From positions 1 through 37,202 of the forward strand of contig DXHY01000052.1 of the NCBI GenBank assembly GCA_019113175.1: 37,202 nt of DNA, given 5' to 3'. A program made the translations under genes and the position numbers. Shown piece by piece: positions 24,009 to 32,865 of the stretch (position 1 is the stretch's first letter; each line of letters starts with the position of its first letter). The DNA is from Candidatus Eisenbergiella stercoravium (GTDB lineage Bacteria > Bacillota > Clostridia > Lachnospirales > Lachnospiraceae). The notes beneath the pieces are model-generated. The model was not told where the DNA came from, did no database searches, and saw only the letters and a list, made by a program, of their open reading frames with translations.

Positions 24009-25283
24009 TCAGGCCTCATCAATGGCCTTACCAATGTCCGACCTCATATATTTATTGGCGAAATCCACCCAGCCGGCCGCCTCATACGCCCTGGCTCTTG
24101 CTGCCTTAAGATCCTTCCCGACCGCAGTGATGCCAAGCACTCTTCCGCCGTTTGTCACGATACGTCCCTCTTCATCAAAGGCGGTTCCGGCATGAAAACA
24201 GAAGGCATCATCCACATCCGCGAACCGCTCCAGACCGCTGATCGGATAGCCCTTTTCATAGCTGACAGGGTATCCCTCGGAAGCCAGAACCACGCAGACC
24301 GCCGCGTTATCCTCAAACTCCAGCTCGATCTGATCCAGCGTGCCGTCGATGCAGGCCTCCATCACGTCCAGAATGTCGTTCTTCATCCGCGGAAGCACCA
24401 CCTGAGCCTCCGGATCACCGAACCTGGCGTTATACTCCAGAACCCTCGGTCCCTTCTCCGTCAGCATCAGGCCGAAGAAAATTACGCCCTTAAAGGGCCT
24501 TCCCTCCGCTGCCATGGCATCCACTGTAGGCTGATAGATATACTTCCGGCAGAATTCATCCACTTCCTTCGTATAGAACGGAGATGGGGAAAAGGTTCCC
24601 ATACCTCCGGTATTCAGCCCCTGATCCCCGTCGCAGGCTCTCTTATGGTCCTGCGCGGAGGTCATGATCCGAATCGTCTTACCATCCACAAAAGACAGCA
24701 CGGAAACCTCCCGCCCGGTGAGGAATTCTTCCACAACCATGCGGTTTCCCGCTGCCCCGAAATGCTTATCCAGCATGATTTCCTTCACACCGGCAAGCGC
24801 CTCTTCCTTTGTCTTACAGATCAGAACGCCCTTTCCCAGCGCCAGGCCGTCCGCCTTCAGAACGATGGGATAGTCCGCCTTTTCCAGATATTCCTCAGCT
24901 GCCTTCGCATCCTCAAACGTTTCATAGGCCGCCGTTGGAATGTGATATTTCTTCATCAAATCCTTGGAAAACGCCTTGCTTCCCTCCAGGATGGCTGCGT
25001 TCTTTCTGGGACCGAAAGCCCTCAGTCCAGCCTCCTCCAGCACGTCCACAAGTCCTTCCGCCAGCGGATCGTCCGGTCCCACGATGACCAGATCCACCGC
25101 CTTCTCCTTTGCAAAGGATGCGATCTTTTCAAACTCATTTACTTTTATCGGCACGCACTCCGCAATCGCAGCAATTCCCGCGTTTCCGGGCGCGCAGTAT
25201 ATCTTTTCCGCTTTCGGGCTTCTGGCTGCGGCAGCCGCAATGGCGTGCTCCCGTCCCCCGCTTCCCACAATCAGAATCTTCAT
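24009..25283 (-). CDS. purD: Phosphoribosylamine-glycine ligase
   Basis: PurD joins phosphoribosylamine and glycine with ATP to make GAR. The 424-residue protein has the full ATP-grasp plan: MKILIVGSGGREHAI, LVIVGPDDPLAEG, the ADYPIVLKADGLALGKGV lid, HKRACDGDQGLNTGGMG, and ARFGDPEAQVVLPR. ATG 25283 is favoured over the frame to 25304 because the family start is MKILIVGSGG and AGGAAT lies upstream. It ends the purE-purM-purN-purD run, 50 bases after purN. Confidence 0.97.
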   Translation of the reverse strand: MKILIVGSGGREHAIAAAAARSPKAEKIYCAPGNAGIAAIAECVPIKVNEFEKIASFAKEKAVDLVIVGPDDPLAEGLVDVLEEAGLRAFGPRKNAAILEGSKAFSKDLMKKYHIPTAAYETFEDAKAAEEYLEKADYPIVLKADGLALGKGVLICKTKEEALAGVKEIMLDKHFGAAGNRMVVEEFLTGREVSVLSFVDGKTIRIMTSAQDHKRACDGDQGLNTGGMGTFSPSPFYTKEVDEFCRKYIYQPTVDAMAAEGRPFKGVIFFGLMLTEKGPRVLEYNARFGDPEAQVVLPRMKNDILDVMEACIDGTLDQIELEFEDNAAVCVVLASEGYPVSYEKGYPISGLERFADVDDAFCFHAGTAFDEEGRIVTNGGRVLGITAVGKDLKAARARAYEAAGWVDFANKYMRSDIGKAIDEA

Positions 25284-25333
25284 CTTTTTTATTCCTGCCG
25301 CCATCAGGCGGTGTCCTTTCTACTGTAGTATTC

Positions 25334-25957
25334 TTACCGGATTACGGTCCTTCCGTCCACGACCTCCACCCTTCCGGCAGCGATCAGATCAATAGCCTTC
25401 GGAAGGAGAATCCACTCCGCTTCCTCCATCACTCGCTGCTGGAGGCTCTTCGGAGTATCATCCGGCAGCACGTCAACACTCTTCTGCAGAAGGATCGGGC
25501 CGGTATCCGTTCCATCGTCCACGAAATGCACTGTGGCTCCCGTCACCTTCACGCCCCTTGCGAGAGCTGCCTCATGTACCTTCAGGCCATAGTAGCCGGT
25601 TCCGCAGAACGAAGGGATCAGGGAAGGATGGATATTGATGATCTGGTTCGGATAGGCGCGGATCATCTCCGGCGGAATATTCACCAGAAAGCCTGCCAGC
25701 ACAATCAGATCAGGCGCGTATTCGTTCACCTTCTCCAGAAAAGCGCGGTTGAATGCCGCCCGGTCCGGAAAATCCTTCGGAGAGAGGCACACCGCATCGA
25801 TTCCGTTCTGCCGTGCGCGCTCAAGCGCGTAAGCGGAACGGTTGTTGCTGATCACTCCCGCGATCCGCGCATCGTGGATGCGGCCGTCCTTCAACGCGTC
25901 AATGACTGCCTGAAGATTGGTTCCTCCTCCTGATACGCAGACAAGAATGTTCAGCAT
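25334..25957 (-). CDS. purN: Phosphoribosylglycinamide formyltransferase
   Basis: PurN transfers a formyl group from 10-formyltetrahydrofolate to GAR. It has 207 residues with [10 protein letters not shown], the folate-site [23 protein letters not shown] (catalytic Asn/His) and [10 protein letters not shown] (catalytic Asp). The start ATG at 25957 overlaps the last codons of purM by 7 bases (stop at 25951), so translation is coupled. It is the folate-dependent form, not PurT. Confidence 0.97.
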   Translation of the reverse strand: MLNILVCVSGGGTNLQAVIDALKDGRIHDARIAGVISNNRSAYALERARQNGIDAVCLSPKDFPDRAAFNRAFLEKVNEYAPDLIVLAGFLVNIPPEMIRAYPNQIINIHPSLIPSFCGTGYYGLKVHEAALARGVKVTGATVHFVDDGTDTGPILLQKSVDVLPDDTPKSLQQRVMEEAEWILLPKAIDLIAAGRVEVVDGRTVIR

Positions 25958-26976
25958 AACTCCACCCCTTTTTCCCCGGCTTCAATTCTGCCGATCACAT
26001 ACGGGGTTTCTCCCGCCGCACGGGCCGCTTCCACGGCCTTGTCCACATCCGCAGGATCTACGGCGAGCACCATGCCGATTCCCATATTATAGGTGTTGTA
26101 CATCATCTGTTCTTCAATATTTCCCGTTTTCGCAAGGAGCCGGAAAATCGCAGGGACCTCGTAGCTGTCCTTCTCCACAACAGCCTTCACTCCGTCAGGA
26201 AGCATTCTGGGGATATTCTCATAGAAACCGCCTCCGGTGATATGGCTGCATGCCTTAACAGCCACGCCCGCCTCCTTCACCGCACGGAGAGCCTTCACAT
26301 AAATCTTCGTGGGAGCGAGCAGCGCTTCGCCAAGCGTGGTTCCAAGCTCCTCATAGTACGTGTCCAGAGACTCCTTCGTCATCTCGAACACCTTACGCAC
26401 CAGGGAGAAACCATTGCTGTGAACGCCAGAGCTGGCGAGACCGATCAGCACGTCGCCGGGCTTTAAGTCCGCTCCCGTAATCATGTTCTTCTCGTCTACA
26501 ATTCCTACGGCAAAACCGGCAAGATCATATTCATCCTCCGGATAGAAGCCTGGCATCTCCGCCGTCTCTCCGCCGATCAGAGCCGCTCCCGCCTGCTTAC
26601 AGCCGTCCGCAACGCCCTTTACAATAGAAGCGATCTTCTCCGGATAGTTCTTTCCGCAGGCGATATAATCCAGGAAAAACAGCGGCTCACCGCCCGCACA
26701 GGCGATATCGTTGACACACATGGCCACGCAGTCAATTCCCACCGTGTCGTGCCTGTCCATCAGGAAGGCCAGCTTCAGCTTCGTTCCTACGCCGTCCGTT
26801 CCGGAAACCAGGGTGGGCTTTTCCATATTTTTAAAGCTCTCCATGGAAAAGGCTCCGGAAAAGCCGCCCAGACCGCCAAGGACCTCTGGCCGCATGGTCT
26901 CCTTCACATATTTTTTCATCAGTTCCACCGATTTATAACCGGCTTCGATATCCACTCCGGCATTCTTATAATCCAT
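25951..26976 (-). CDS. purM: Phosphoribosylformylglycinamidine cyclo-ligase
   Basis: PurM closes the imidazole ring to make AIR from FGAM and ATP. The 341-residue protein has [61 protein letters not shown], the [11 protein letters not shown] loop and [19 protein letters not shown] 26976 has GGAGGTAAAA; the extra frame to 26988 begins with the ATG inside this binding site. It lies 46 bases after purE and overlaps purN. Confidence 0.97.
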   Translation of the reverse strand: MDYKNAGVDIEAGYKSVELMKKYVKETMRPEVLGGLGGFSGAFSMESFKNMEKPTLVSGTDGVGTKLKLAFLMDRHDTVGIDCVAMCVNDIACAGGEPLFFLDYIACGKNYPEKIASIVKGVADGCKQAGAALIGGETAEMPGFYPEDEYDLAGFAVGIVDEKNMITGADLKPGDVLIGLASSGVHSNGFSLVRKVFEMTKESLDTYYEELGTTLGEALLAPTKIYVKALRAVKEAGVAVKACSHITGGGFYENIPRMLPDGVKAVVEKDSYEVPAIFRLLAKTGNIEEQMMYNTYNMGIGMVLAVDPADVDKAVEAARAAGETPYVIGRIEAGEKGVELC

Positions 26977-27022
26977 TTTTACCTCCATGCATCCTTATCC
27001 TTTGTCCTGTTATACCACGCCC

Positions 27023-27529
27023 TTATTTCGCGTAGTTCTTATAGCCGGTCTCCTGCAGGCGGGCATCCTTCTTCTGCACGCTCTCCTTTAAGCTCTGGCT
27101 GTACTTTTTCAGTCTCTCAAGCAGCTCTTTATCCGAGGTGGCAAGGATTTTGGCCGCGAGCAGTCCCGCGTTCGCGCCTCCATTGATCGCCACCGTAGCC
27201 ACAGGAATCCCGCTGGGCATCTGCACGATGGAATAAAGGGAATCCCTTCCGCCAAGGGAAGAGGTATGCATCGGAATACCGATTACCGGCATGGGGAAGA
27301 TTGCCGCACACATGCCCGGAAGATGAGCCGCCATACCCGCTCCTGCAATAATCACCTTGTATCCGGCCGCTTCCGCATTTTTCGCATATTCAAAGAATAC
27401 ATCCGGTTCCCGGTGGGCGGAAATGATCCTCATCTCATAGGAAATTCCGAGCTCCTCCAGAATATCGGCTGCCTTCGCCATAACAGGCATATCCGAATCG
27501 CTTCCCATTACAATACCAACCTGTGCCAC
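27023..27529 (-). CDS. purE: 5-(carboxyamino)imidazole ribonucleotide mutase, class I
   Basis: PurE shifts the carboxylate of N5-CAIR to C4. The 168-residue protein starts at GTG 27529 (MAQVGIVMGSDSDMPVM) with AAAGGAGG upstream; the open frame to 27745 has no match to the family and lacks a better start. The GSDSD, ISAHREPD, AGAGMAAHLPGM and PVIGIPM motifs of class I PurE are all present. It heads the purE-M-N-D run. No purK is next to it. Confidence 0.96.
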   Translation of the reverse strand: MAQVGIVMGSDSDMPVMAKAADILEELGISYEMRIISAHREPDVFFEYAKNAEAAGYKVIIAGAGMAAHLPGMCAAIFPMPVIGIPMHTSSLGGRDSLYSIVQMPSGIPVATVAINGGANAGLLAAKILATSDKELLERLKKYSQSLKESVQKKDARLQETGYKNYAK

Positions 27530-27886
27530 TTCTTTTCCTCCTTTACAGCCGCACATGCGGCCTTTTGTATGTTCGCAGTATCCCGTTCCATCACACCGAA
27601 GCTGCGCACACCTCATCCTGTAAAGGCACTCAGCCATGCCGGCAGGCAGAACGTTTCTTTTGCCTGATTCCCGTTCTTCCCGCAGAAGGCAGCCAGAGAC
27701 CGGCCGCATCTTCATAATATGGAAGTTTTTTCCGGAAAATACCATTTACCTGACGGGAATTATTCAAATTACAGTGTACTAAACTTTTCTCCGTTATGCA
27801 ACCTTAACCGGACGAATTAAGAAAAAATTCAGTCTTTCAGAAAGAAAGCCTTCTTTCCCTGTTCCTTTTTTCCGGGGGGTGATATA
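27530..27886. other. Leader between purE and the AraC gene; no gene or riboswitch seen
   Basis: About 360 bases separate divergent purE and the AraC gene. I find no purine, ZTP or T-box core and no strong -10/-35 pair for purE. A partial palindrome (CTTAATTCGTCCGGTTAAGG in minus-strand sense, about 27801-27820) contains the TTCG element sometimes seen in PurR boxes. It is too degenerate to call. Confidence 0.4.
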
Positions 27887-27888
27887 AT
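27880..27888 (+). promoter_or_regulatory. Extended -10 for the AraC-type gene
   Basis: TGATATAAT at 27880-27888 has the TGnTATAAT extended -10 form. No good -35 lies 17 bases upstream. The same bases double as a possible ribosome binding site for an upstream start at 27887, so it helps decide the start at 27974. Confidence 0.4.
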
Positions 27889-27973
27889 GGAATTAAATTT
27901 ATGCGTGCAGCACATACAGCAATGCATATTTAAAATATCCAAATCAGATACACAAAGCGAGGTAACACATCCC

Positions 27974-28834
27974 ATGTGCGAAGTACAGTATGACATTACC
28001 TATCAGGATCTGAATCCCACTTTTCTCTTTTCCTGCCAGCTCTCCCGCAGCAGCACGCCGGAAGCGGCGCACAGCCACGATTTCTGTGAAATCGCCCTCA
28101 TCCTGTCCGGAGAAGGACATTTTGTCATCGACGGCAGATGGCTGGAAGCCCAAAAAGGGGATGTGCTTTTATTCAATCCCGGAACCGTTCACCAATGTAC
28201 ATACAGCTCTCCTTCCGCTCCTCTTGTGGAATTCTATGTTTCCTTCACCGATATTCAGCTCCGGGGAATGGAACGCAACCAGATCCGTTTTCCGGGACGG
28301 GAGCTGCTGCTTCACCCCGGTGAGAAAACCTTTGTTCTTCTCTCCCGCCTCTGTACCCTGATTCAGGCGGAGAGCCAGGGACGCCAGCCGGGACGCTATT
28401 TCATGCTGAAGGCCTACGTCACCCAGATGATCCTGCTTCTTTACCGGGAACAGGCGGCAGCGCCTTCCGCCGCGGAGAGCGGATATGAGTTCGAGTCCAC
28501 CAACAAGCGGTACGTGGTGGAGCAGATCATCGACTATCTGGACAACCATTATAATGAAAAAATATCTCTGGATCAGATCGCCCGGAACATGTATCTGAGC
28601 CCTTTTTACATCTCCAAGATATTCAAAAGCGAGACCGGGGACACGCCGATCAACCATCTGATACGTGTGCGCATGGAAAAGGCGAAGGAGCTTCTGGATC
28701 AGAAAAAGGACACCAGCATCCAGGATATTGCGCTGTGCGTGGGCTATGACGATGCCTACCATTTCAGCAAGCTGTTTAAAAAGCATTTCGGCCAGTCTCC
28801 TTCCCAGTACAGGAAGACGCAGGAACAGGAATGA
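27974..28834 (+). CDS. AraC-family transcriptional regulator
   Basis: A 286-residue cupin plus AraC-type DNA-binding protein. The sensor half has the cupin signature (EAAHSHDFCEIALILSGEGHFVIDG, GDVLLFNPGTVHQ), and the last about 100 residues carry two helix-turn-helix motifs (ISLDQIARNMYLSPFYISKIFKSETGDTPINHLIRVRMEKAKELL and SIQDIALCVGYDDAYHFSKLFKKHFGQSPSQYRK). ATG 27974 has GAGGTAA upstream; an alternative ATG at 27887 adds 29 unfamiliar residues and overlaps a TGnTATAAT promoter. The next gene starts 22 bases after it, so it probably regulates, and is co-transcribed with, the AlbA-type gene. Confidence 0.9.
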   Translation: MCEVQYDITYQDLNPTFLFSCQLSRSSTPEAAHSHDFCEIALILSGEGHFVIDGRWLEAQKGDVLLFNPGTVHQCTYSSPSAPLVEFYVSFTDIQLRGMERNQIRFPGRELLLHPGEKTFVLLSRLCTLIQAESQGRQPGRYFMLKAYVTQMILLLYREQAAAPSAAESGYEFESTNKRYVVEQIIDYLDNHYNEKISLDQIARNMYLSPFYISKIFKSETGDTPINHLIRVRMEKAKELLDQKKDTSIQDIALCVGYDDAYHFSKLFKKHFGQSPSQYRKTQEQE

Positions 28835-28855
28835 GAAACGAAAGGTGGAGAAACG

Positions 28856-30337
28856 ATGGCAGATATGATGCTGGATTTTGCCAATCTGGAAATCTATCGG
28901 GAAAACAACCGGATCGAAGCGAAGAAAGCGCAGGGCGGCCTTCCGCACAGCATCTGGGAAACCTATTCTGCTTTCGCCAATTCCTTCGGCGGCATTCTCC
29001 TTCTGGGAGTGGTTGAGGACGCCCGGGGACACTTTGTCTCCGTCCCGCTTCCCTCTCCCGAGCGCCTGGTCTCCGAATTCCGGAACATTGTAAATGACCG
29101 CACGCGGGTGAGCGCGAATATTCTTTCTGAGCAGGATGTACAGATCGTGGAAAGCGGCGGCAACCGGATCGTCGTGATCCGGATTCCGCGGGCAGGCCGC
29201 CATGAGCGTCCTGTCTATATCGGAACGGACCCTTTTTCCGGCTCCTATTTCAGAGATGGAGAAGGGGACTACCGCTGCGGCCCCGATGAAGTGCGCTCCA
29301 TGCTGCGCGACCGGACGGATGAGCCCCAGGACGCCCTGGTGCTGGAGGAGCTTTCTACGGACTGCCTGGATCCCGGGTGTGTCAGCCGATACCGGGTCCG
29401 GCTTTCCGATCTGAATCCCGGCCCCGCCTGGCAGCATTCCATTTTCACCCACTTCCTGCCCTGCATCGGAGCCGTTGCCAGGGGCGGAGACGGAGCGTAT
29501 CACCCCACGGCCGCCGGACTGCTCATGTTCGGAAAAAGCGCGGAAATACGCCGGGAATTTCCCGACTATCTTCTGGATTATCAGGAGCTTGACGATTCCG
29601 GCCGACTCATCTGGCAGCTCACCTCCCGCACAGAGGACTGGAGCGGCAGCCTGTTTGACTTCTATTTTCTGGTCTATCACAGGATTCTTCAGGGGCTGGA
29701 AGAGAAACTCCCCGTCCCGGAGCTTCCATCCGTCCAGCCGGATGTCGACGCATCCGTCCGCCCGGCGTCCGGTCTCTCCGGCGTCCGCCATGCGCTGGGG
29801 GAAGCGCTCGCCAACTGTCTGATCCATGCGGATTACCGAGCAAAAAGCGGGCTTGTAATCCTGAGGAAACCCGACAGCGTCATCATCACCAATCCGGGAA
29901 GCTTCCGCATCCTGATTTCGGAAGCCGCGGACGGTGGAAAATCAGATGTACGAAACGCCACCCTGGCCCGGATGTTTTCCCTGATCCACATTGGCAGAGG
30001 GGAAGGAAGCGGCATCCCAGGCATCCACCGGGCCTGGAAGGAACAGGGCTGGGAAAAGCCAAGCCTGACAGAACAGCTCAGCCCCGCCCGGATCACCCTT
30101 ACCCTGCGCCTGAAACGGGGAGAGGATGAACGGACGGACACACCTGCGCAGAAAGCGCGCAAGCAGACCATCCTGGAATATCTCACCGCAGTTCCATCAG
30201 CGGATCTCAGACAGATCTCCCAGGCGGTGGAATTGAGTCCTTCCCGCACGGGCGAATATCTTCGTGCTCTGAGAGACGAGGATATCATCGTTTCCGAAAG
30301 AAACGGCAGGAAAAACACCTACCGGCTGAAATCCTGA
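28856..30337 (+). CDS. AlbA_2 (Schlafen-like) plus HATPase-type ATP-binding protein
   Basis: A 493-residue COG2865-type protein. The N-terminal AlbA_2/Schlafen-like domain is seen (EAKKAQGGLPHSIWETYSAFANSFGGILLLGVVED, about 21-55), followed by a GHKL-type ATP domain with N-box EALANCLIHADY (about 313-325) and GRGEGSGIP (about 380-388). A winged-helix C-terminus (about 430-490, LRQISQAVELSPSRTGEYLRALRDEDII) ends the protein, so it is probably a DNA-binding regulator with an ATP-dependent switch. ATG 28856 has GGTGGAG upstream and lies 22 bases after the AraC gene. Related proteins are often called transcriptional regulators or, in some cases, defence-linked; the role here is unknown. Confidence 0.85.
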   Translation: MADMMLDFANLEIYRENNRIEAKKAQGGLPHSIWETYSAFANSFGGILLLGVVEDARGHFVSVPLPSPERLVSEFRNIVNDRTRVSANILSEQDVQIVESGGNRIVVIRIPRAGRHERPVYIGTDPFSGSYFRDGEGDYRCGPDEVRSMLRDRTDEPQDALVLEELSTDCLDPGCVSRYRVRLSDLNPGPAWQHSIFTHFLPCIGAVARGGDGAYHPTAAGLLMFGKSAEIRREFPDYLLDYQELDDSGRLIWQLTSRTEDWSGSLFDFYFLVYHRILQGLEEKLPVPELPSVQPDVDASVRPASGLSGVRHALGEALANCLIHADYRAKSGLVILRKPDSVIITNPGSFRILISEAADGGKSDVRNATLARMFSLIHIGRGEGSGIPGIHRAWKEQGWEKPSLTEQLSPARITLTLRLKRGEDERTDTPAQKARKQTILEYLTAVPSADLRQISQAVELSPSRTGEYLRALRDEDIIVSERNGRKNTYRLKS

Positions 30338-30342
30338 GCGGG

Positions 30343-31851
30343 TCAGCCTTCCTCCTTCGGCCCCATGGAAAAGGCCGACACCTCCATCACCGCTTTCGTG
30401 TCAGCATCCGAAAAGGCATACAGGCCGACGACCGTCCCGGTAAAGCAGCGCCCCGCCACCTCACAGGCCAGGAAGCGGGTGGAGGCGCTGCAGGCTTTCA
30501 CAAACGGTCCGTCTTCTGCGGCATAGAAGAAATGAAAGGCTTCCTTCTCCGCTTCCATCCGCAGCCGGAGCCGCCCTGCCGGAATGGGCATGCAGAAGGC
30601 CGTCTGCCGGAAATCCTCCGCGCATTTTTCCAGAATCAGCATGTCTCCCTCTTCCGTCCTTTTCTTTCCAAACCGGTAATGAAACTCCGAAGACAGAAGC
30701 GCGGCAATTCCCGCTTCATCCCCCGGCTGCTTTGGCGAGAAGGAAAGCTCCGCCTCCGCCACGCAATCAAAGTCTCTCTGCCTGACCGCCGCGAAGGTGG
30801 GATTTTTCCCATCCCGGAAGGTGATCCAGGACGGATGCAGCCGCAGAACGCCGTCCCCTCTTTCATAGGAAGCCATCTCCGGCTTTCTTAAAAAAATCCA
30901 CTCCGGCTCCCATTCCTTTTTCGTAAAATCGGCCTTCCATGCAGGCACATCCCGCTGAGGTTCCCAGAGAGGCCCATCGCAGCAAAGCGCCGCCCTCCGG
31001 TTGTTTTCCACCTTCGGCCAGCCGTTTTCCCACACCACAGGCGTCAGGAAGGTCTCCCTTCCCAGATGGCTCATTGTTCTTCTGGACAGCCGGATCCCCA
31101 GATGGACGAGCCACCAGTTTCCCCGGTGATCCTGAAACAGATCGCCGTGTCCCGCGCACTGCACCTCCTTGCTGGTGTCGTGCACATTGGTCAGAATGGG
31201 ATTGTCCGGGCAGCTTTCATAAGGTCCGAACAGACTGGCGCTTCCCGCAGCTGTAATCATATGATTGAAATTCGTTCCTCCCTCCGCCGCGAACAGATAG
31301 TACCGCTCCCCGATCCGGTAGATGTGAGGCGCTTCCAGGAAACCGCCTCCAATACCCGCCCAGATCGAATGCTGCTCCCCGATCCGTTTTCCCGAGCGCA
31401 CATCGATCTCCTCCAGCGTGATCTCCTCCCGGCCGGGGTGCAGAGACTGATTGGTGCAATAGAAGGCGTGCCCGCTTTCAAAATAAAGAGAAGGATCGAT
31501 TCCTCCCGCCTCCACCCAGACGGGCGCAGACCATTCTTCCGCCGGATCGGAAGCCGTCACGATGAAATTTCCATACATGGACAGGGTTGCCGTCACGTAA
31601 AAAATCCCTTCCTCATACCGGATCGTGGGCGCCCACACTCCGCCGGAGTCCTTCGCCTCCAGAAGCGGAAAAGCCTCCGCATCCTGCACGCAGTTTCCGA
31701 TCTGTCTCCAGTTCACCAGATCCCTGCTGTGAAAAACCGGAATCCCCGGGAAGTATTCAAAGGAGCTGGTGACCAGATAATAATCCTCTCCCACCCTGCA
31801 GATACTGGGATCCGGGTGAAAGCCCCGGATCACCGGATTCTGATATTGCAT
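30343..31851 (-). CDS. GH43 family glycoside hydrolase, beta-xylosidase-like
   Basis: A 502-residue GH43 enzyme that releases xylose or arabinose from plant polysaccharide fragments. Catalytic residues: base Asp14 (FHPDPS), pKa modulator Asp119 (GGIDPS) and acid Glu173 (FLEAPHIYR), with spacing matching the Geobacillus XynB3 enzyme. The five-blade propeller comes first, then a C-terminal beta-sandwich. No signal peptide is seen, so it acts in the cytoplasm on imported oligosaccharides. The ATG at 31851 has AGAGGG upstream; the longer frame to 31956 has no match. The leader holds two hairpins (31870-31915). It converges on the AlbA-type gene with 5 bases between stops. Confidence 0.94.
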   Translation of the reverse strand: MQYQNPVIRGFHPDPSICRVGEDYYLVTSSFEYFPGIPVFHSRDLVNWRQIGNCVQDAEAFPLLEAKDSGGVWAPTIRYEEGIFYVTATLSMYGNFIVTASDPAEEWSAPVWVEAGGIDPSLYFESGHAFYCTNQSLHPGREEITLEEIDVRSGKRIGEQHSIWAGIGGGFLEAPHIYRIGERYYLFAAEGGTNFNHMITAAGSASLFGPYESCPDNPILTNVHDTSKEVQCAGHGDLFQDHRGNWWLVHLGIRLSRRTMSHLGRETFLTPVVWENGWPKVENNRRAALCCDGPLWEPQRDVPAWKADFTKKEWEPEWIFLRKPEMASYERGDGVLRLHPSWITFRDGKNPTFAAVRQRDFDCVAEAELSFSPKQPGDEAGIAALLSSEFHYRFGKKRTEEGDMLILEKCAEDFRQTAFCMPIPAGRLRLRMEAEKEAFHFFYAAEDGPFVKACSASTRFLACEVAGRCFTGTVVGLYAFSDADTKAVMEVSAFSMGPKEEG

Positions 31852-31869
31852 GTTTCCCTCTTTCTGCCG

Positions 31870-31915
31870 CCGTCTGACGGCGTCTTTTTTCGGAGAAGCC
31901 GGCTGCGCCGGCTTC
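31870..31915 (-). repeat. Two hairpins in the GH43 leader
   Basis: GAAGCCGG (31895-31902) pairs with CCGGCTTC (31908-31915), and CGCCG/CGGCG (about 31870-31882) forms a second, smaller stem closer to the start. Both lie in the 5' untranslated region of the GH43 gene and may affect its mRNA. Confidence 0.5.
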
Positions 31916-32093
31916 CGCCCTTCTTCTTTCCGCTCCCATGGTAGCAAATTCCGCATCGGCTGTAAACGGCTGAAAATTCAGCACCACGGTTTGCCCACAC
32001 GCATAAAGCCGGACAGAAGGCGCATCCGCTCAAAACCGGGCGGAGGACAGATATGCTCAAGACCTGACGGATGGCATGTCCGCCCGGTTTATG

Positions 32094-32123
32094 TTGACAA
32101 AGCAATAATAGCATGCTATTATT
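32094..32123 (+). promoter_or_regulatory. MarR promoter and perfect 20-bp palindromic operator
   Basis: TTGACA (32094-32099), 17 bases, TATTAT (32117-32122). The 20-base perfect palindrome AATAATAGCATGCTATTATT (32104-32123) covers most of the spacer and the whole -10 box, a typical place for a self-repressing MarR operator. Confidence 0.85.
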
Positions 32124-32147
32124 CTTCGTGCCAAAGGAGGTACACAG

Positions 32148-32573
32148 ATGGCGGAGGAAAACACGTGCAGTGTTCTGCTCAAGCAGATTCACGATGAACT
32201 GAAAAAGATGGCTGACAACAGCCTGCGGGCCAATGATCTGACCATGGCCCAGCTCGGGGCCCTGCTTGTTCTGAACCGCACTTCTGCCAAACAGCTTTCC
32301 TATAAGGAGCTGGAAAAGGAGCTTCATGTGGCGCAGTCAACCACCACCGGCATCGTGGACCGCCTGGAACAGAAGGGCTTCGTAGAATGCTTCGGAAGCG
32401 CACAGGACAGGCGGATCAAGGTGGTAAGGCTGACTCAGACAGGCGAACGGTGCTGCTATCTGGCGGACAGACACCTGGAAGAAGCGGAGGAAAGGCTCCT
32501 CTCCGGTCTGACGGAAACGGAACGGATGATTTTTCATTCCCTTCTGATAAAGGTTCACCGGTCGATCCGGTAG
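32148..32573 (+). CDS. MarR-family transcriptional regulator
   Basis: A 141-residue MarR protein with the winged-helix core (LSYKELEKELHVAQSTTTGIVDRLEQKGFVECFGSAQDRRIKVVRLTQTGERCC) and flanking dimerisation helices. ATG 32148 follows AGGAGGTACACAG. The promoter it lies behind contains a perfect 20-bp palindrome over the -10 box, so it very likely represses itself. The next gene is the giant CoA activase 292 bases downstream, with no strong promoter seen between, so it may control this too. The sensed ligand is unknown. Confidence 0.92.
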   Translation: MAEENTCSVLLKQIHDELKKMADNSLRANDLTMAQLGALLVLNRTSAKQLSYKELEKELHVAQSTTTGIVDRLEQKGFVECFGSAQDRRIKVVRLTQTGERCCYLADRHLEEAEERLLSGLTETERMIFHSLLIKVHRSIR

Positions 32574-32865
32574 GTGTCACTTTCTGCGGCGCTCCGTGTT
32601 TTATTTTTATAGACATATATATAGCACACTATCGATCAGACGGGGGGAACGAGTCTTCGACGATTTGTTGGAAGCCGGTGGATTTGAGGGCCGCGGTTTT
32701 CCGGCAAACGGCGGAGATATCGGTTCTGCCGTCTTTTTGTGTTAAACTCACCAGACAGAAGAATCCCTGCGTCCTACGCAAAACTGCTGTGATCGCAGTG
32801 GAAAAATCACATGCGCGATTTTTTCGCGCGGTCGGAGCAAAGGGCGCTCCGACATGGAGGTAACT
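32574..32865 (+). other. Gap with tandem hairpins upstream of the activase gene
   Basis: No gene is seen in these 292 bases. Two hairpins lie at its end: GCGCGA/TCGCGC (32813-32829) with a T loop, and GTCGGAGC/GCTCCGAC (32831-32853), perfect 8-bp, 2 bases before the Shine-Dalgarno GGAGG (32856-32860). I found no clear -10/-35 pair. The second hairpin could gate ribosome access. Confidence 0.55.

Noticed and set aside
28169-29827. Long minus-strand open frame (552 codons) opposite the AraC/AlbA genes
   Set aside because: It is antisense to two genes with clear domains; the product has no recognisable motif. GC-rich third positions of real genes make such antisense frames common here.
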